Shown piece by piece: positions 1-6,717 of a stretch of 16,636 nucleotides of DNA; position 1 is the first letter of the stretch, and each line of letters begins with the position of its first letter. A program made the translations under genes and the position numbers. The stretch covers positions 1-16,636 of the forward strand of contig JAOZRC010000037.1 in assembly GCA_029940345.1 (NCBI GenBank). The letters are read 5' to 3'. The notes under the pieces were generated by a model. The model searched no databases and was not told the origin of the DNA. It worked only from the letters and a program-made list of their open reading frames with translations. This stretch comes from Desulfobacterales bacterium (GTDB taxonomy: Bacteria > Desulfobacterota > Desulfobacteria > Desulfobacterales > JAUCGF01).

Positions 1-14
1 GGGCCAATAATACA

Positions 15-82
15 AGGTTGGGTTGAGGAACGAAACCTGACGAATTCAGGCTGATGTCAGGTTTCGTTCCTCAACCCAACCT
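15..82. repeat. Perfect 26-bp inverted repeat (REP/MITE-like palindrome)
   Basis: The arms at 15-40 and 57-82 are exact reverse complements over 26 bp (left arm begins AGGTTGGGTTGAGGAACG) and enclose a 16-nt loop. This would form a very stable hairpin in DNA or RNA. Palindromes of the GGTTGGGTTGAGGAACGAAACC type are, from memory, common dispersed REP-like repeats in many bacteria. It belongs to a different family from the GTCCCGTTAGGGAC palindromes elsewhere in this window. It sits upstream of exbD, where a Ton operon would normally have little spacer. Confidence 0.85.
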
Positions 83-125
83 ACGTCTGTCCCGCCTTAT
101 GTGGGTAGCCGAAAATTATAAATGA

Positions 126-197
126 CAAAATACAAATACCCTCGGCTTGGATACCTCATGTTCCGTTAACTACCTAAAATTTGCATTTTGTATTTTG
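126..197. repeat. AT-rich 11-bp inverted repeat upstream of exbD
   Basis: CAAAATACAAA (126-136) and TTTGTATTTTG (187-197) are exact reverse complements separated by 50 nt of AT-rich spacer. With the palindrome at 15-82 this is the only structure I see in the 233-bp leader. I find no convincing -35/-10 pair. It may be an old insertion scar or simply low-complexity spacer. Confidence 0.45.
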
Positions 198-233
198 AGA
201 TTTAGACTTTATTTGTATCCGGGAGTCTGACCG

Positions 234-653
234 ATGTTAAATATTACCGCCGCGCGCAAAGCGAGGAAAAAACATATTGAGTTGAATATGGCGCCGTTAA
301 TCGACATGGTGTTTATCCTGCTCATTTTCTTTCTGGTAACCACCAGTTTTGTCAAAGAAACCGGTGTGGATATTTGCCGCCCCACGGCGACCACCGCAAC
401 CTCCCGGGAAAAAGCCAAAATCCTGGTGGGGATTACCAAGGATGATCTGATCTATATGGATAAACGGGAGATTGATATTCGGGCGGTGCGCGCCAATATA
501 GAACGCGCCATTGCTGAAAACCCGGAGGCATCCGTGGTCATTGTCGCTGACCGGGAAAGCCGCACCGGCATTACCATCAAAGTCATGGACGGATGTCGCC
601 TGGGCGGCGCGAAGAATGTTTCCATTGCAGCCGGACTTCCTACGGAAAAATAA
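234..653 (+). CDS. exbD: ExbD/TolR family biopolymer transport protein
   Basis: A 139-residue inner-membrane subunit of a Ton-type energy-transduction complex. ExbD works with pentameric ExbB to convert proton flow into motion passed to TonB. The sequence shows a short basic cytoplasmic N-terminus, then one membrane segment at about residues 20-41 (LIDMVFILLIFFLVTTSF). Asp24 is the conserved membrane acidic residue that carries protons in the family. A periplasmic domain of about 95 residues follows (hydrophobic strands such as ASVVIVADRES), which is the usual ExbD length. The start is supported by GGGAG at 221-225, 8 nt before the ATG. The next gene, tonB, begins 8 nt after the stop, so they form one operon. 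The ExbB gene is not within the 233 bp to the left and is either further upstream or separated by a repeat insertion. TolR is the alternative, but the tonB neighbour favours ExbD. Confidence 0.93.
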   Translation: MLNITAARKARKKHIELNMAPLIDMVFILLIFFLVTTSFVKETGVDICRPTATTATSREKAKILVGITKDDLIYMDKREIDIRAVRANIERAIAENPEASVVIVADRESRTGITIKVMDGCRLGGAKNVSIAAGLPTEK

Positions 654-661
654 GCAAACCC

Positions 662-1399
662 ATGCAAAATCAACTGCCGCCGCCAGTGGGAAATCCAAAT
701 CCGACCATTCATCGAATACACACGGTTATCCTGTGGTCAACCGCGGTGGTGCTTGCGTTGTTTATCAATATCATGCTGTTCGGACTGATGCCTGGGCTGA
801 CAGACCGAAGCCCTCAACTGCCCGATTATTCGCCCCCTGTTGAAAAGATCAATGTTATCCGCATCAAAAAGCCCGAACCGTCCTTGCAACCCCCCAAACC
901 CAAGGAACCGGCAAAGCCGCGAACCCCACCGCAAAAACAGGTTTTTAATAAGCAGGTGTATCGAAATCCGCCACCCAGACCGAAGTTTCACCTGCCGTTT
1001 GAAATCAATCCGCGGCTGCCTGTCATATCCAGGGATTTCCAGGTGCCGCCCATGGAAACGGTGCCAATCGGTCTTCCGGGGCTGGGAACACCAGGGCTAA
1101 AATCGATGTACGGTGTGGGGGAAATCGATCACCCCCTGACAGCCCTGGCACGGACGCCGCCGATCTATCCCATGCGCGCCAGACGCAGGGGCATTGAAGG
1201 GTGGGTTAAGGTTCGGTTTATCGTTACAACGGAAGGCCGGGTGACGGATATTAAAATTTCCGAAAGCCGTCCGGAAAAAATATTTGATGCGTCCGTAATC
1301 CGGTGTGTATCCGCCTGGCGATTTTCGCCGGGAACGGTTGAAGGCCTTGCGGTAAAAACATGGATGGAAACCACGGTCGTATTTGTACTTCAAAACTAA
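662..1399 (+). CDS. tonB: TonB family energy-transducing protein
   Basis: A 245-residue protein anchored in the inner membrane and reaching outer-membrane TonB-dependent receptors. From the ATG at 662 it has a short cytoplasmic tail, a membrane helix at about 22-46 (VILWSTAVVLALFINIMLFG), and a Pro/Lys-rich periplasmic spacer at about 55-110 (KKPEPSLQPPKPKEPAKPR). A C-terminal TonB domain starts near Tyr169-Pro170: YPMRARRRGIEGWVKVRF is the classic entry motif, and AWRFSPGTVEG lies near the end. An upstream in-frame start at 593 would overlap exbD by 61 bp; the ATG at 662, 8 nt after the exbD stop, gives the normal TonB N-terminus. The ribosome site is weak (GGAAAAATAAG), consistent with coupling to exbD. 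Followed by a TPR protein, the order resembles TonB2-type systems of marine Gammaproteobacteria and Deltaproteobacteria. Confidence 0.93.
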   Translation: MQNQLPPPVGNPNPTIHRIHTVILWSTAVVLALFINIMLFGLMPGLTDRSPQLPDYSPPVEKINVIRIKKPEPSLQPPKPKEPAKPRTPPQKQVFNKQVYRNPPPRPKFHLPFEINPRLPVISRDFQVPPMETVPIGLPGLGTPGLKSMYGVGEIDHPLTALARTPPIYPMRARRRGIEGWVKVRFIVTTEGRVTDIKISESRPEKIFDASVIRCVSAWRFSPGTVEGLAVKTWMETTVVFVLQN

Positions 1400-1417
1400 G
1401 GAAATCGAATAACGAAC

Positions 1418-1444
1418 AAGGAGTGCCGATTGACGAAAAAGTGA
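1418..1444 (+). promoter_or_regulatory. Displaced Shine-Dalgarno with possible 4-codon leader peptide
   Basis: A good AAGGAG at 1418-1423 lies 22 nt before the ATG of the TPR gene, too far for normal initiation. It is 6 nt before a TTG at 1430 that opens a mini-frame TTG-ACG-AAA-AAG-TGA, whose stop ends at 1444, one base before the ATG at 1446. An in-frame stop (TGA at 1431) rules out any earlier start for the TPR protein itself. Ribosomes could terminate on the mini-frame and reinitiate at 1446. This is inference from spacing only. Confidence 0.3.
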
Positions 1445-1445
1445 T

Positions 1446-2762
1446 ATGAACCGGTTATTTCGCAAACAATGTCAGAAAGTGATGGCTATAATAATCTTAT
1501 GGGTGCTGTTGCTGCCATCCGCACAGATCGGGGCAAAAGAAAAAATCCCTTTACCTGCTCATGTGGTTCTTTTTAAAGCGCAACAACTCATGGAAAAGGA
1601 AAAATACACCCAAGCTGCGCATATTCTAAAAACCTTTCAAGATAAAGGTGAAAACAGGTGGCGTCCCGGCGACCCCGATCCCAGGGGACGCCACCACCAT
1701 TTGATCGCTTTCACACGCGCCAACTGTTACCTCATGGCGGACCAACCCGCCAAGGCAGTTCCCCAATACCGGGCGGCAGTGCTTGCCAAACCCGATTTTT
1801 CATCCGCCTGGATGAATTTGGCCAAATGCCAGTATGATCTCAACGATTATGTTCATGCGAGCCATGCGTTTTTAAAAGGGTATGAGACCGACGCTGATAA
1901 AAAACCGCAAATCCTTTATTACGCCGCCGTCTGCCTGCTCACTGCTGATGCCAAAACCTTGGCGCTGCCCCTGTTTGAACGATTATCAAAGCGCCATCCG
2001 CATGCCATTAAATCTGAATGGAAAGAAACCATTGTGCAGGCCTATCTCAGCGTTGACCGCCCCCGTAAGGCATTGCCGTTTATTGAGGAACTTTCTGAAA
2101 TCACTTCAGGCACCAGGCAGGTGCGTTGGCAAGAGGTCCGTTTACAGCAGTATTTGGCGTTAGATATGAAGGTCAAAGCGCTTAAATATGTCAAGTGGCT
2201 TATTCGTCAATATCCCACAGAGCCCAAATGGTGGCAGGGTTTGGCGCATCTGCATCTTAACGCAAACCGGTATAAGCCTGCGCTCACGGCGCTGACTGTT
2301 AAAAGCTTTTTAGCGCCTTTGACAGCGCAAGAAACCAAGCTGGCAGCCGATTTGAATATGACGTTGGATATTCCGGTTCTGGCGGTGCGGCTTTATGAAA
2401 AAATACTCTCGCAAAAAATGACCAGCGACGGTCAGATAAAAATCGCCCGAGGTTACATCCGCCTGCACCAACCTGAAACAGCGCTGAAATGGCTTAACCA
2501 GGAAAGCGGTCTCAAAGATGACCTTAAGCGAATGGTACTCAAAGGCGAGATTCTCTATAAACTCGCAAGATATGCTGAAGCCCTGTCGGTGTTTACCGCC
2601 GCCGCAAATCAGAAAATCGAGCCCGGTTACGCCTGGCTTATGGCCGGTTATGCCGCCTGGGCCATGGGAGATGTGGCAAAATCACGCCAGGCATTTAAAA
2701 AGGCGATAAAATACCCGCGACAGCAAAAGGCCGCCCAAAAGGGGTTACAGCGAATGTTCTGA
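1446..2762 (+). CDS. Secreted tetratricopeptide-repeat protein of the Ton operon
   Basis: A 438-residue protein with a signal peptide: basic n-region MNRLFRKQCQK, hydrophobic core IIILWVLLLPSA, probable cleavage after IGA near residue 30. The rest is helical with recurring TPR-like pairs, for example YTQAAHILKTF, AKAVPQYRAAVLAKPDFSSAWMNLAKC, and near the end YAEALSVFTAAAN and DVAKSRQAFKKAI. TPR arrays are protein-binding scaffolds; no catalytic motif is visible. It starts 46 nt after tonB on the same strand. TPR proteins close the TonB2/ExbB2/ExbD2 operons of Vibrio and relatives, where they help Ton function, so a periplasmic role with ExbD/TonB is likely but inferred. Residues around 72-84 (WRPGDPDPRGRHHH) are encoded by a hairpin-forming insert-like stretch. 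Confidence 0.85.
   Translation: MNRLFRKQCQKVMAIIILWVLLLPSAQIGAKEKIPLPAHVVLFKAQQLMEKEKYTQAAHILKTFQDKGENRWRPGDPDPRGRHHHLIAFTRANCYLMADQPAKAVPQYRAAVLAKPDFSSAWMNLAKCQYDLNDYVHASHAFLKGYETDADKKPQILYYAAVCLLTADAKTLALPLFERLSKRHPHAIKSEWKETIVQAYLSVDRPRKALPFIEELSEITSGTRQVRWQEVRLQQYLALDMKVKALKYVKWLIRQYPTEPKWWQGLAHLHLNANRYKPALTALTVKSFLAPLTAQETKLAADLNMTLDIPVLAVRLYEKILSQKMTSDGQIKIARGYIRLHQPETALKWLNQESGLKDDLKRMVLKGEILYKLARYAEALSVFTAAANQKIEPGYAWLMAGYAAWAMGDVAKSRQAFKKAIKYPRQQKAAQKGLQRMF
1657..1695. repeat. 11-bp GC-rich inverted repeat inside the TPR gene
   Basis: GGTGGCGTCCC (1657-1667) and GGGACGCCACC (1685-1695) are perfect reverse complements with a 17-nt loop. The element lies wholly in coding sequence and encodes a charged, Pro/His-rich loop between TPR helices. 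No T-run follows, so it does not look like a terminator. It may be a short palindromic element captured in frame. Confidence 0.6.
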
Positions 2763-2817
2763 TTTGACTTATCTTGGCCCATGATTTCTTCGGCATCTTT
2801 CATTCGTCGGTTTACAC

Positions 2818-2848
2818 TTTGTCCCGTTAGGGACAAAATATCTATAGA
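2818..2848. repeat. REP-like palindrome, copy A (end of Ton operon)
   Basis: TTTGTCCC-GTTA-GGGACAAA is a perfect 8-bp stem with a 4-nt loop (2818-2837), followed by AATATCTATAGA. A copy differing at one base in 31 is at 14866-14896 in the same orientation, and a shorter relative precedes the RAYT gene at 14919. It is 55 nt past the stop of the TPR gene and could also act as the mRNA 3' hairpin, although no U-tract follows. Confidence 0.8.
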
Positions 2849-3145
2849 GCCAACGCATAATTGTAATTTAATCTAACAATTCAGCGAGATACACCAAAAA
2901 GGCTTGATATATTTTGTAAATTTTACTAGCATGATTTCATTTTTATGAAAAAAACTGGCCAAAATACAGAAAAATGTATGTGTTTTAAGAAATTAAACGA
3001 GTAATAATTACAAAATAGCGTGTAAAAAGGAGAAAAAGAATGTTGAATTTAACCCCTGCCCAATTTCAGGGCAACTTCCTTTGATTCATGTAATTGATAA
3101 TGACGACTGGCTTCTTCTCAATTCCCCTGACGCGAATTGGTATAG
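2849..3145 (+). other. AT-rich spacer with an orphan gene start
   Basis: This non-coding stretch is very AT-rich. It contains AAAAAGGAG (3024-3032) followed by ATG at 3040, a well-formed initiation site, but the frame stops after 14 codons (MLNLTPAQFQGNFL). It is plausibly the 5' end of a transposase whose centre has been deleted, with the 3' end surviving at 3146-3373; this link is a guess. I see no other gene here. Confidence 0.35.
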
Positions 3146-3373
3146 AATCCTTTTATATTTCCCTATATTGATCAAAATGATCCGTATATTGATCAAAACG
3201 ATCCGCCCATGGCAAAACGATTCGAAGCGATAATGACGCGACGTCCCTCGGTTGAACGCATGATAAAACGTCTTAAATGTGATCTGAATGATGACCGGCT
3301 AAAAAAAAGGGGGAACCGATCTTTTCAGGCCTACCTTGATAAGACTATGATTGTCAGGGCTGTTCAGTTATAG
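3146..3373 (+). pseudogene. DDE transposase C-terminal remnant
   Basis: An open stretch of about 75 codons without a good start, ending in TAG at 3371. It reads through RFEAIMTRRPSVERMIKRLK and then RLKKRGNRSFQAYLDKTM. The RRxSVER...RLK...L...RLxxRG pattern is the C-terminal end of DDE (IS4/IS5-like) transposases, where the Glu of VER/IER completes the catalytic triad. The family is not certain. The upstream part of the gene is missing, so this is a dead fragment. The N-terminal portion carries a duplicated PYIDQND heptapeptide. Confidence 0.6.
3161..3202 (+). repeat. Two 21-bp tandem repeats
   Basis: Units at 3161-3181 and 3182-3202 match at 19 of 21 positions (core TATATTGATCAAAA) and encode PYIDQND twice in the transposase remnant frame. 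The repeat is too short to be a functional iteron array and is best read as a local duplication in a decaying gene. Confidence 0.75.
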
Positions 3374-3564
3374 GGAACTCCGACGTAATTAAGGTTCATA
3401 CAGTTTCCAAAAAGTTCGAGGCTGACATTTTTAACATTGTTCTTTCTCAAGATACTGATAGCAAAACTTCTCAATTTTGCAAAGATATGAGGATTCGTTC
3501 GAATTCGTGACCAGTCTTCTTTCATCGTCACGTCACGGACATGATGATCACTGTTTTCAATTCC
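3364..3564 (-). pseudogene. ISAs1 / H-repeat-type transposase C-terminal remnant
   Basis: The minus strand reads HHVRDVTMKEDWSRIRT, then NPHIFAKLRSFAISILRKN, then NVKNVSLELFGN, ending in TGA at 3366-3364. This is the typical C-terminus of ISAs1-family (H-repeat-associated) DDE transposases: RDVTxxED..RIR...F..LR.FA..ILR. No start is present, since a TAG lies in frame immediately upstream, and only about 66 codons survive of a normal 350-400. Its stop overlaps the end of the plus-strand transposase remnant by about 10 bp, so two IS fragments meet tail to tail here. Confidence 0.8.
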
Positions 3565-3581
3565 CTATCTATATTTCTAAA

Positions 3582-3597
3582 TGTTTCACGTGAAACA
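3582..3597. promoter_or_regulatory. parS: parS centromere site (ParB binding site)
   Basis: The 16-bp palindrome TGTTTCACGTGAAACA is an exact match to the conserved chromosomal parS consensus. The palindrome extends to 18 bp with flanking A and T. ParB binds parS and spreads with CTP to build the chromosome-partition complex, and such sites usually cluster near oriC. It lies 11 bp past the end of maf and 17 bp from an IS remnant. No second perfect copy was seen in the window. Confidence 0.88.
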
Positions 3598-3608
3598 TCA
3601 ATACCTTT

Positions 3609-4184
3609 TTAGCGTGCAACCACACCGGTATTCATAAGGTGTTCAACGACTTCGCACACGGGAAGGCCCACAACATTTGTGTAGGAGCCGTTGATTTTTT
3701 TGATCATCGACGCCCCCAATCCTTGAATTGCGTAAGCTCCGGCTTTATCATAAGGCTCCTCGGTTTGAAGATACCATTCAATTTCCTCATGGCTGAGCAC
3801 TTTGAATTTTACGTCGGTTTTAACATGATCGACGTATCGGTGCTTCTGTTGATAATTATAGATGGCAAACCCGGTGTATACCTGATGGGTTTTACCGCTG
3901 AGTAGTTGAAGCATCTTGCGTGCATCGACTTTTGAAGTTGGTTTTTCCAAAATACTCTCGTTTATAAAAACGACAGTGTCAGCTCCGATCACCCACCTGT
4001 CTGGATTTTGCATGCCGATCTCTTCCGCTTTTGCCAATGCTAATTTTTTTACGTGCGTTTCGGGCCGCCGATGGTTGAAAGAATTTTCGTCAATCTGACT
4101 GGGAACAATTTCAAAGAGTATCCCTGCTTGCTCAAGCAAATATTTGCGCCGCGGGGATTGAGACGCGAGAAGTAATGGTTGCAT
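3609..4184 (-). CDS. maf: Maf family nucleoside triphosphate pyrophosphatase
   Basis: A 191-residue cytoplasmic house-cleaning enzyme, the usual Maf length. Maf proteins hydrolyse non-canonical or excess NTPs (dTTP/UTP and modified pyrimidine nucleotides in the YhdE group) to NMP plus pyrophosphate. Visible motifs: the substrate loop SQSPRRKYLL (residues 8-17) with Ser10 and Arg12-Arg13, the catalytic-base motif IGADTVV with Asp69, YDKAGAYAIQG, and the C-terminal GSYTNVVGLP. All family signature blocks are intact. The ATG at 4184 is the natural start because LLLASQSPRR begins 3 residues later. It lies 57 bp downstream of recD2 on the same strand, so the two are probably co-transcribed. The 57-bp gap contains TATTGGATGTT twice (4211-4221 and 4232-4242), a simple direct repeat. 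Confidence 0.94.
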   Translation of the reverse strand: MQPLLLASQSPRRKYLLEQAGILFEIVPSQIDENSFNHRRPETHVKKLALAKAEEIGMQNPDRWVIGADTVVFINESILEKPTSKVDARKMLQLLSGKTHQVYTGFAIYNYQQKHRYVDHVKTDVKFKVLSHEEIEWYLQTEEPYDKAGAYAIQGLGASMIKKINGSYTNVVGLPVCEVVEHLMNTGVVAR

Positions 4185-4241
4185 AATAGGTTTTAATGTT
4201 CGTGTTTCATTATTGGATGTTGAAGGTTGAGTATTGGATGT

Positions 4242-6488
4242 TCACCTTTTAACGTTTCTTTGGAATAGTCGATCTTGCAAACCGGTATTGCGTTTATGGG
4301 TTTTATTATTATGTACGCCGATGGCCAACGCTTTGCGTGTTCCCACGAGTACGACTAAACGCCGTCCGCGCGTAACCGCGGTATAAATTAAGTTGCGTTG
4401 TAAGAGCATGTAGTGCTGTATCAGAATCGGCATGACCACAGCCGGATATTCAGATCCCTGTGCTTTATGCACCGATACGGCGTAAGCCAAAGTGATTTCG
4501 TCCAATTCGCTGAATTCATAAATTACCATTGCCCCATCAAAAAATATCACCACTTGCTGATTTTCAAAAGAGATGTTATCAATGCGGCCGATATCACCGT
4601 TAAATACATTTTTATCGTAGTTATTGCGAATTTGCATCACTTTATCGCCCGGTTTAAATTTACGGTGACCATGATTAAGGCCATCTTTGCGTGGATTTAG
4701 AAATTCTTGCAGTTTGGTATTGAGATTGCCTGCGCCGACAATCCCCCGATGCATGGGTGTCAGCACCTGGATCTGATCAACTGCGTGAAAACCGAAACGC
4801 AAGGGAATACGTTTTTGTACAAGTTGTATAATCGTGTCCAACACCTTTTCAGGTTCTTCTTGTTCAATAAAATAGAAGTCACTCAACTCCTTTGGCGCTT
4901 GGTGGCCACCCTTTACAGACGGCCAACGGGGCATAATTCCCCGGTTGATTTTATGGGCGTTGACAATAATCTGACTTTGACGCGCCTGTCGAAAAATTTG
5001 GGTTAAAGCAACCACCGGGATTTCATCGGATGCAATGATATCATTAAGAACGCTGCCTGCACCTACGGACGGCAACTGGTTAACATCGCCAACAAGGATA
5101 AAGGCGGCGTGGGTTGGTACGGCCCGGAGAAGATGGTACATTAAAACAGTATCAATCATTGAGGCTTCATCAACAATGAGCAAATCGCATTGAAGCGGTG
5201 TGTTGCTGTTCTTTTGAAAGCCACCTTTTTTAAAGCTGTATTCGAGCAGCCGATGAATCGTTTTGGCAGTGTTACCAGTGGCCTCAGTCATCCGTTTGGC
5301 CGCCCTGCCAGTGGGCGCAGATAACAAGACACGCGCTTTCATGCGCATAAATATCTTTAAAATAGCGCTGATCAACGTTGTTTTGCCCGTACCCGGTCCG
5401 CCGGTGATCACCATCACTTTATGCGCAAGCACGCTTTTGACCGCATCGGCCTGATGCTTCGCCAATCGGATGCCTATCTGTGCCTCGGCCAGGTCAATGG
5501 CGCGTTTGGCATCTATTGCGCCGTTGTTTGACGGTGCATATTTTAAGCGTATTAACATATCAGCAATACGGCTTTCACAAAAATGATATTTTTGCAGATA
5601 AACCGCTTTATAATTATTTTGAAATTGGTCTATACTTTCATTTAAATCTTCGATAACAATTGTTTTATCAAGCGTGATGTCCGCAATTGCGGTTTCAATG
5701 ATCGCGGGGTTTACGTCTAATATCTCGCGGCATTTGGTAATCAAAGGCAGATAGGGATAATACACATGGCCATCATCGGCCATTTGATGCAGCACATAAA
5801 TAATGCCTGCCTGGGCGCGCATGGGCGAATCTTTTTCAAATCCAAGTTTAGCGGCTATTTTATCGGCGGTGAGAAAACCGATGCCAAAGATATCACGGGC
5901 CATCCGGTACGGATTTTCCTTGACAACGGCGATGGACTCTTGACCATAGTGTTTAAAAATTTTGGCGGCGTAACCGGTGCTGACACCGTGGGATTGCAAA
6001 AACAGCATGACTTCGCGCACTTCTTTTTGTTCATCCCAGGCGGTTCGGATCATGGCGATCCGCTTTTTACCGATGCCATCCACTTCAGCCAGTTTGTCGG
6101 TGTTTGCTTCAATGACAGCCAGCGTATCAGCACCGAAACTGGCCACAATCCTTTCAGCAATTTTGGGGCCAATCCCTTTAATGAGCCCGGAGCCCAGGTA
6201 TTTTCGAATGCCGTATACGCTGGCAGGAACCTTGGTTTCGTAATATTCTACTTTGAATTGTTCTCCGTATTTGGGGTGGCTTCCCCAACGGCCGCGCATT
6301 TTAAGAATTTCACCCGGAGCCGGAGACATTAACGCACCGACAATGGTGACCAGATCGTGCCGGCCATAAACTTTGAGACGTGCAACGGTGTAACCGCTCT
6401 CTTCACTTGCGAATGTGATTCTTTCGACCTGCCCGGACAGGTCGGATAGATAATTATTTTTGGAAGATTGTTGCATAGAGGAGTGCAA
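4242..6488 (-). CDS. recD2: RecD2-type ATP-dependent DNA helicase (SF1B)
   Basis: A 748-residue helicase (744 if translation begins at the ATG at 6476 rather than the TTG at 6488). RecD2 unwinds DNA 5' to 3' independently of RecBC and acts in repair and replication-fork processing. Domains: N-terminal OB-like region at about 15-95, helix-hairpin-helix segments (GIGPKIAERI and DGIGKKRIAMI) at about 110-160, then the motor core. Walker A is GGPGTGKTT with Lys369, Walker B is LLIVDEAS with Asp440-Glu441, followed by VGDVNQLPSVGAG, the motif IV region LTQIFRQ, an SH3-like insertion near GDKVMQIRNNYD, VSVHKAQGSEYP, and motif VI YTAVTRGRR with Arg707. All catalytic residues are intact and the length is normal for the RecD2/YrrC group. 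AAGG lies just before the TTG and about 13 nt before the ATG, so the start is unresolved. It is 209 bp from the HD gene and probably has its own promoter. Confidence 0.94.
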   Translation of the reverse strand: MHSSMQQSSKNNYLSDLSGQVERITFASEESGYTVARLKVYGRHDLVTIVGALMSPAPGEILKMRGRWGSHPKYGEQFKVEYYETKVPASVYGIRKYLGSGLIKGIGPKIAERIVASFGADTLAVIEANTDKLAEVDGIGKKRIAMIRTAWDEQKEVREVMLFLQSHGVSTGYAAKIFKHYGQESIAVVKENPYRMARDIFGIGFLTADKIAAKLGFEKDSPMRAQAGIIYVLHQMADDGHVYYPYLPLITKCREILDVNPAIIETAIADITLDKTIVIEDLNESIDQFQNNYKAVYLQKYHFCESRIADMLIRLKYAPSNNGAIDAKRAIDLAEAQIGIRLAKHQADAVKSVLAHKVMVITGGPGTGKTTLISAILKIFMRMKARVLLSAPTGRAAKRMTEATGNTAKTIHRLLEYSFKKGGFQKNSNTPLQCDLLIVDEASMIDTVLMYHLLRAVPTHAAFILVGDVNQLPSVGAGSVLNDIIASDEIPVVALTQIFRQARQSQIIVNAHKINRGIMPRWPSVKGGHQAPKELSDFYFIEQEEPEKVLDTIIQLVQKRIPLRFGFHAVDQIQVLTPMHRGIVGAGNLNTKLQEFLNPRKDGLNHGHRKFKPGDKVMQIRNNYDKNVFNGDIGRIDNISFENQQVVIFFDGAMVIYEFSELDEITLAYAVSVHKAQGSEYPAVVMPILIQHYMLLQRNLIYTAVTRGRRLVVLVGTRKALAIGVHNNKTHKRNTGLQDRLFQRNVKR

Positions 6489-6528
6489 GCCTTAAGCTTA
6501 CAGGAATTAAAAGATTTTCGTATCCTGT

Positions 6529-6543
6529 TCACAAATTATGGCC
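6529..6543. promoter_or_regulatory. Shared motif upstream of recD2 (possible operator)
   Basis: TCACAAATTATGGCC at 6529-6543 is identical over 15 bp to 14481-14495 in the spacer upstream of the synthase, and its 11-bp core AAATTATGGCC recurs inverted at 14347-14357. On the transcribed minus strand it abuts a poor -35-like TTGGCC (6545-6540) with TACGAA 17 nt downstream. All three copies are intergenic. A shared regulator site is inference; a small dispersed repeat is the alternative. Confidence 0.35.
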
Positions 6544-6670
6544 AAGTTCATTTCCAGATTGCGAAAATTATGTTTTACGAATGGGTCTGAATCCGTGGGA
6601 CAGCACGTTATATTAGCGAAAGACCGTTCCGCACCGTTCCTCCGCTCTGCTTAACTTTCGCACTCCTTAT

Positions 6671-6717
6671 TTGGCCATTACCATATTTTTGACAGCCTTA
6701 TTGACAAATATGGCCAA
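6671..6717. repeat. Nested inverted repeats around the HD gene stop
   Basis: TTGGCCAT (6671-6678) pairs with ATGGCCAA (6710-6717), and inside it CCATATTT (6681-6688) pairs with AAATATGG (6706-6713); the two inner and outer right arms overlap. The stop of the HD gene lies in the loop. The two folds are mutually exclusive alternatives. No T-run follows on the minus strand, so I do not call it a rho-independent terminator. Confidence 0.4.

Noticed and set aside
297..698. 133-codon minus-strand frame over exbD
   Set aside because: It is antisense to a clear ExbD with its conserved membrane Asp and is best explained as a shadow.
2818..2837. Rho-independent terminator of the Ton operon
   Set aside because: The hairpin is good but no U-run follows, and the near-identical copy at 14866 is not at a gene end, so a REP-like repeat is the better call.
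5766..6332. 188-codon plus-strand open frame opposite recD2
   Set aside because: It is antisense to the conserved helix-hairpin-helix and N-terminal region of RecD2 and has no plausible product or ribosome site.
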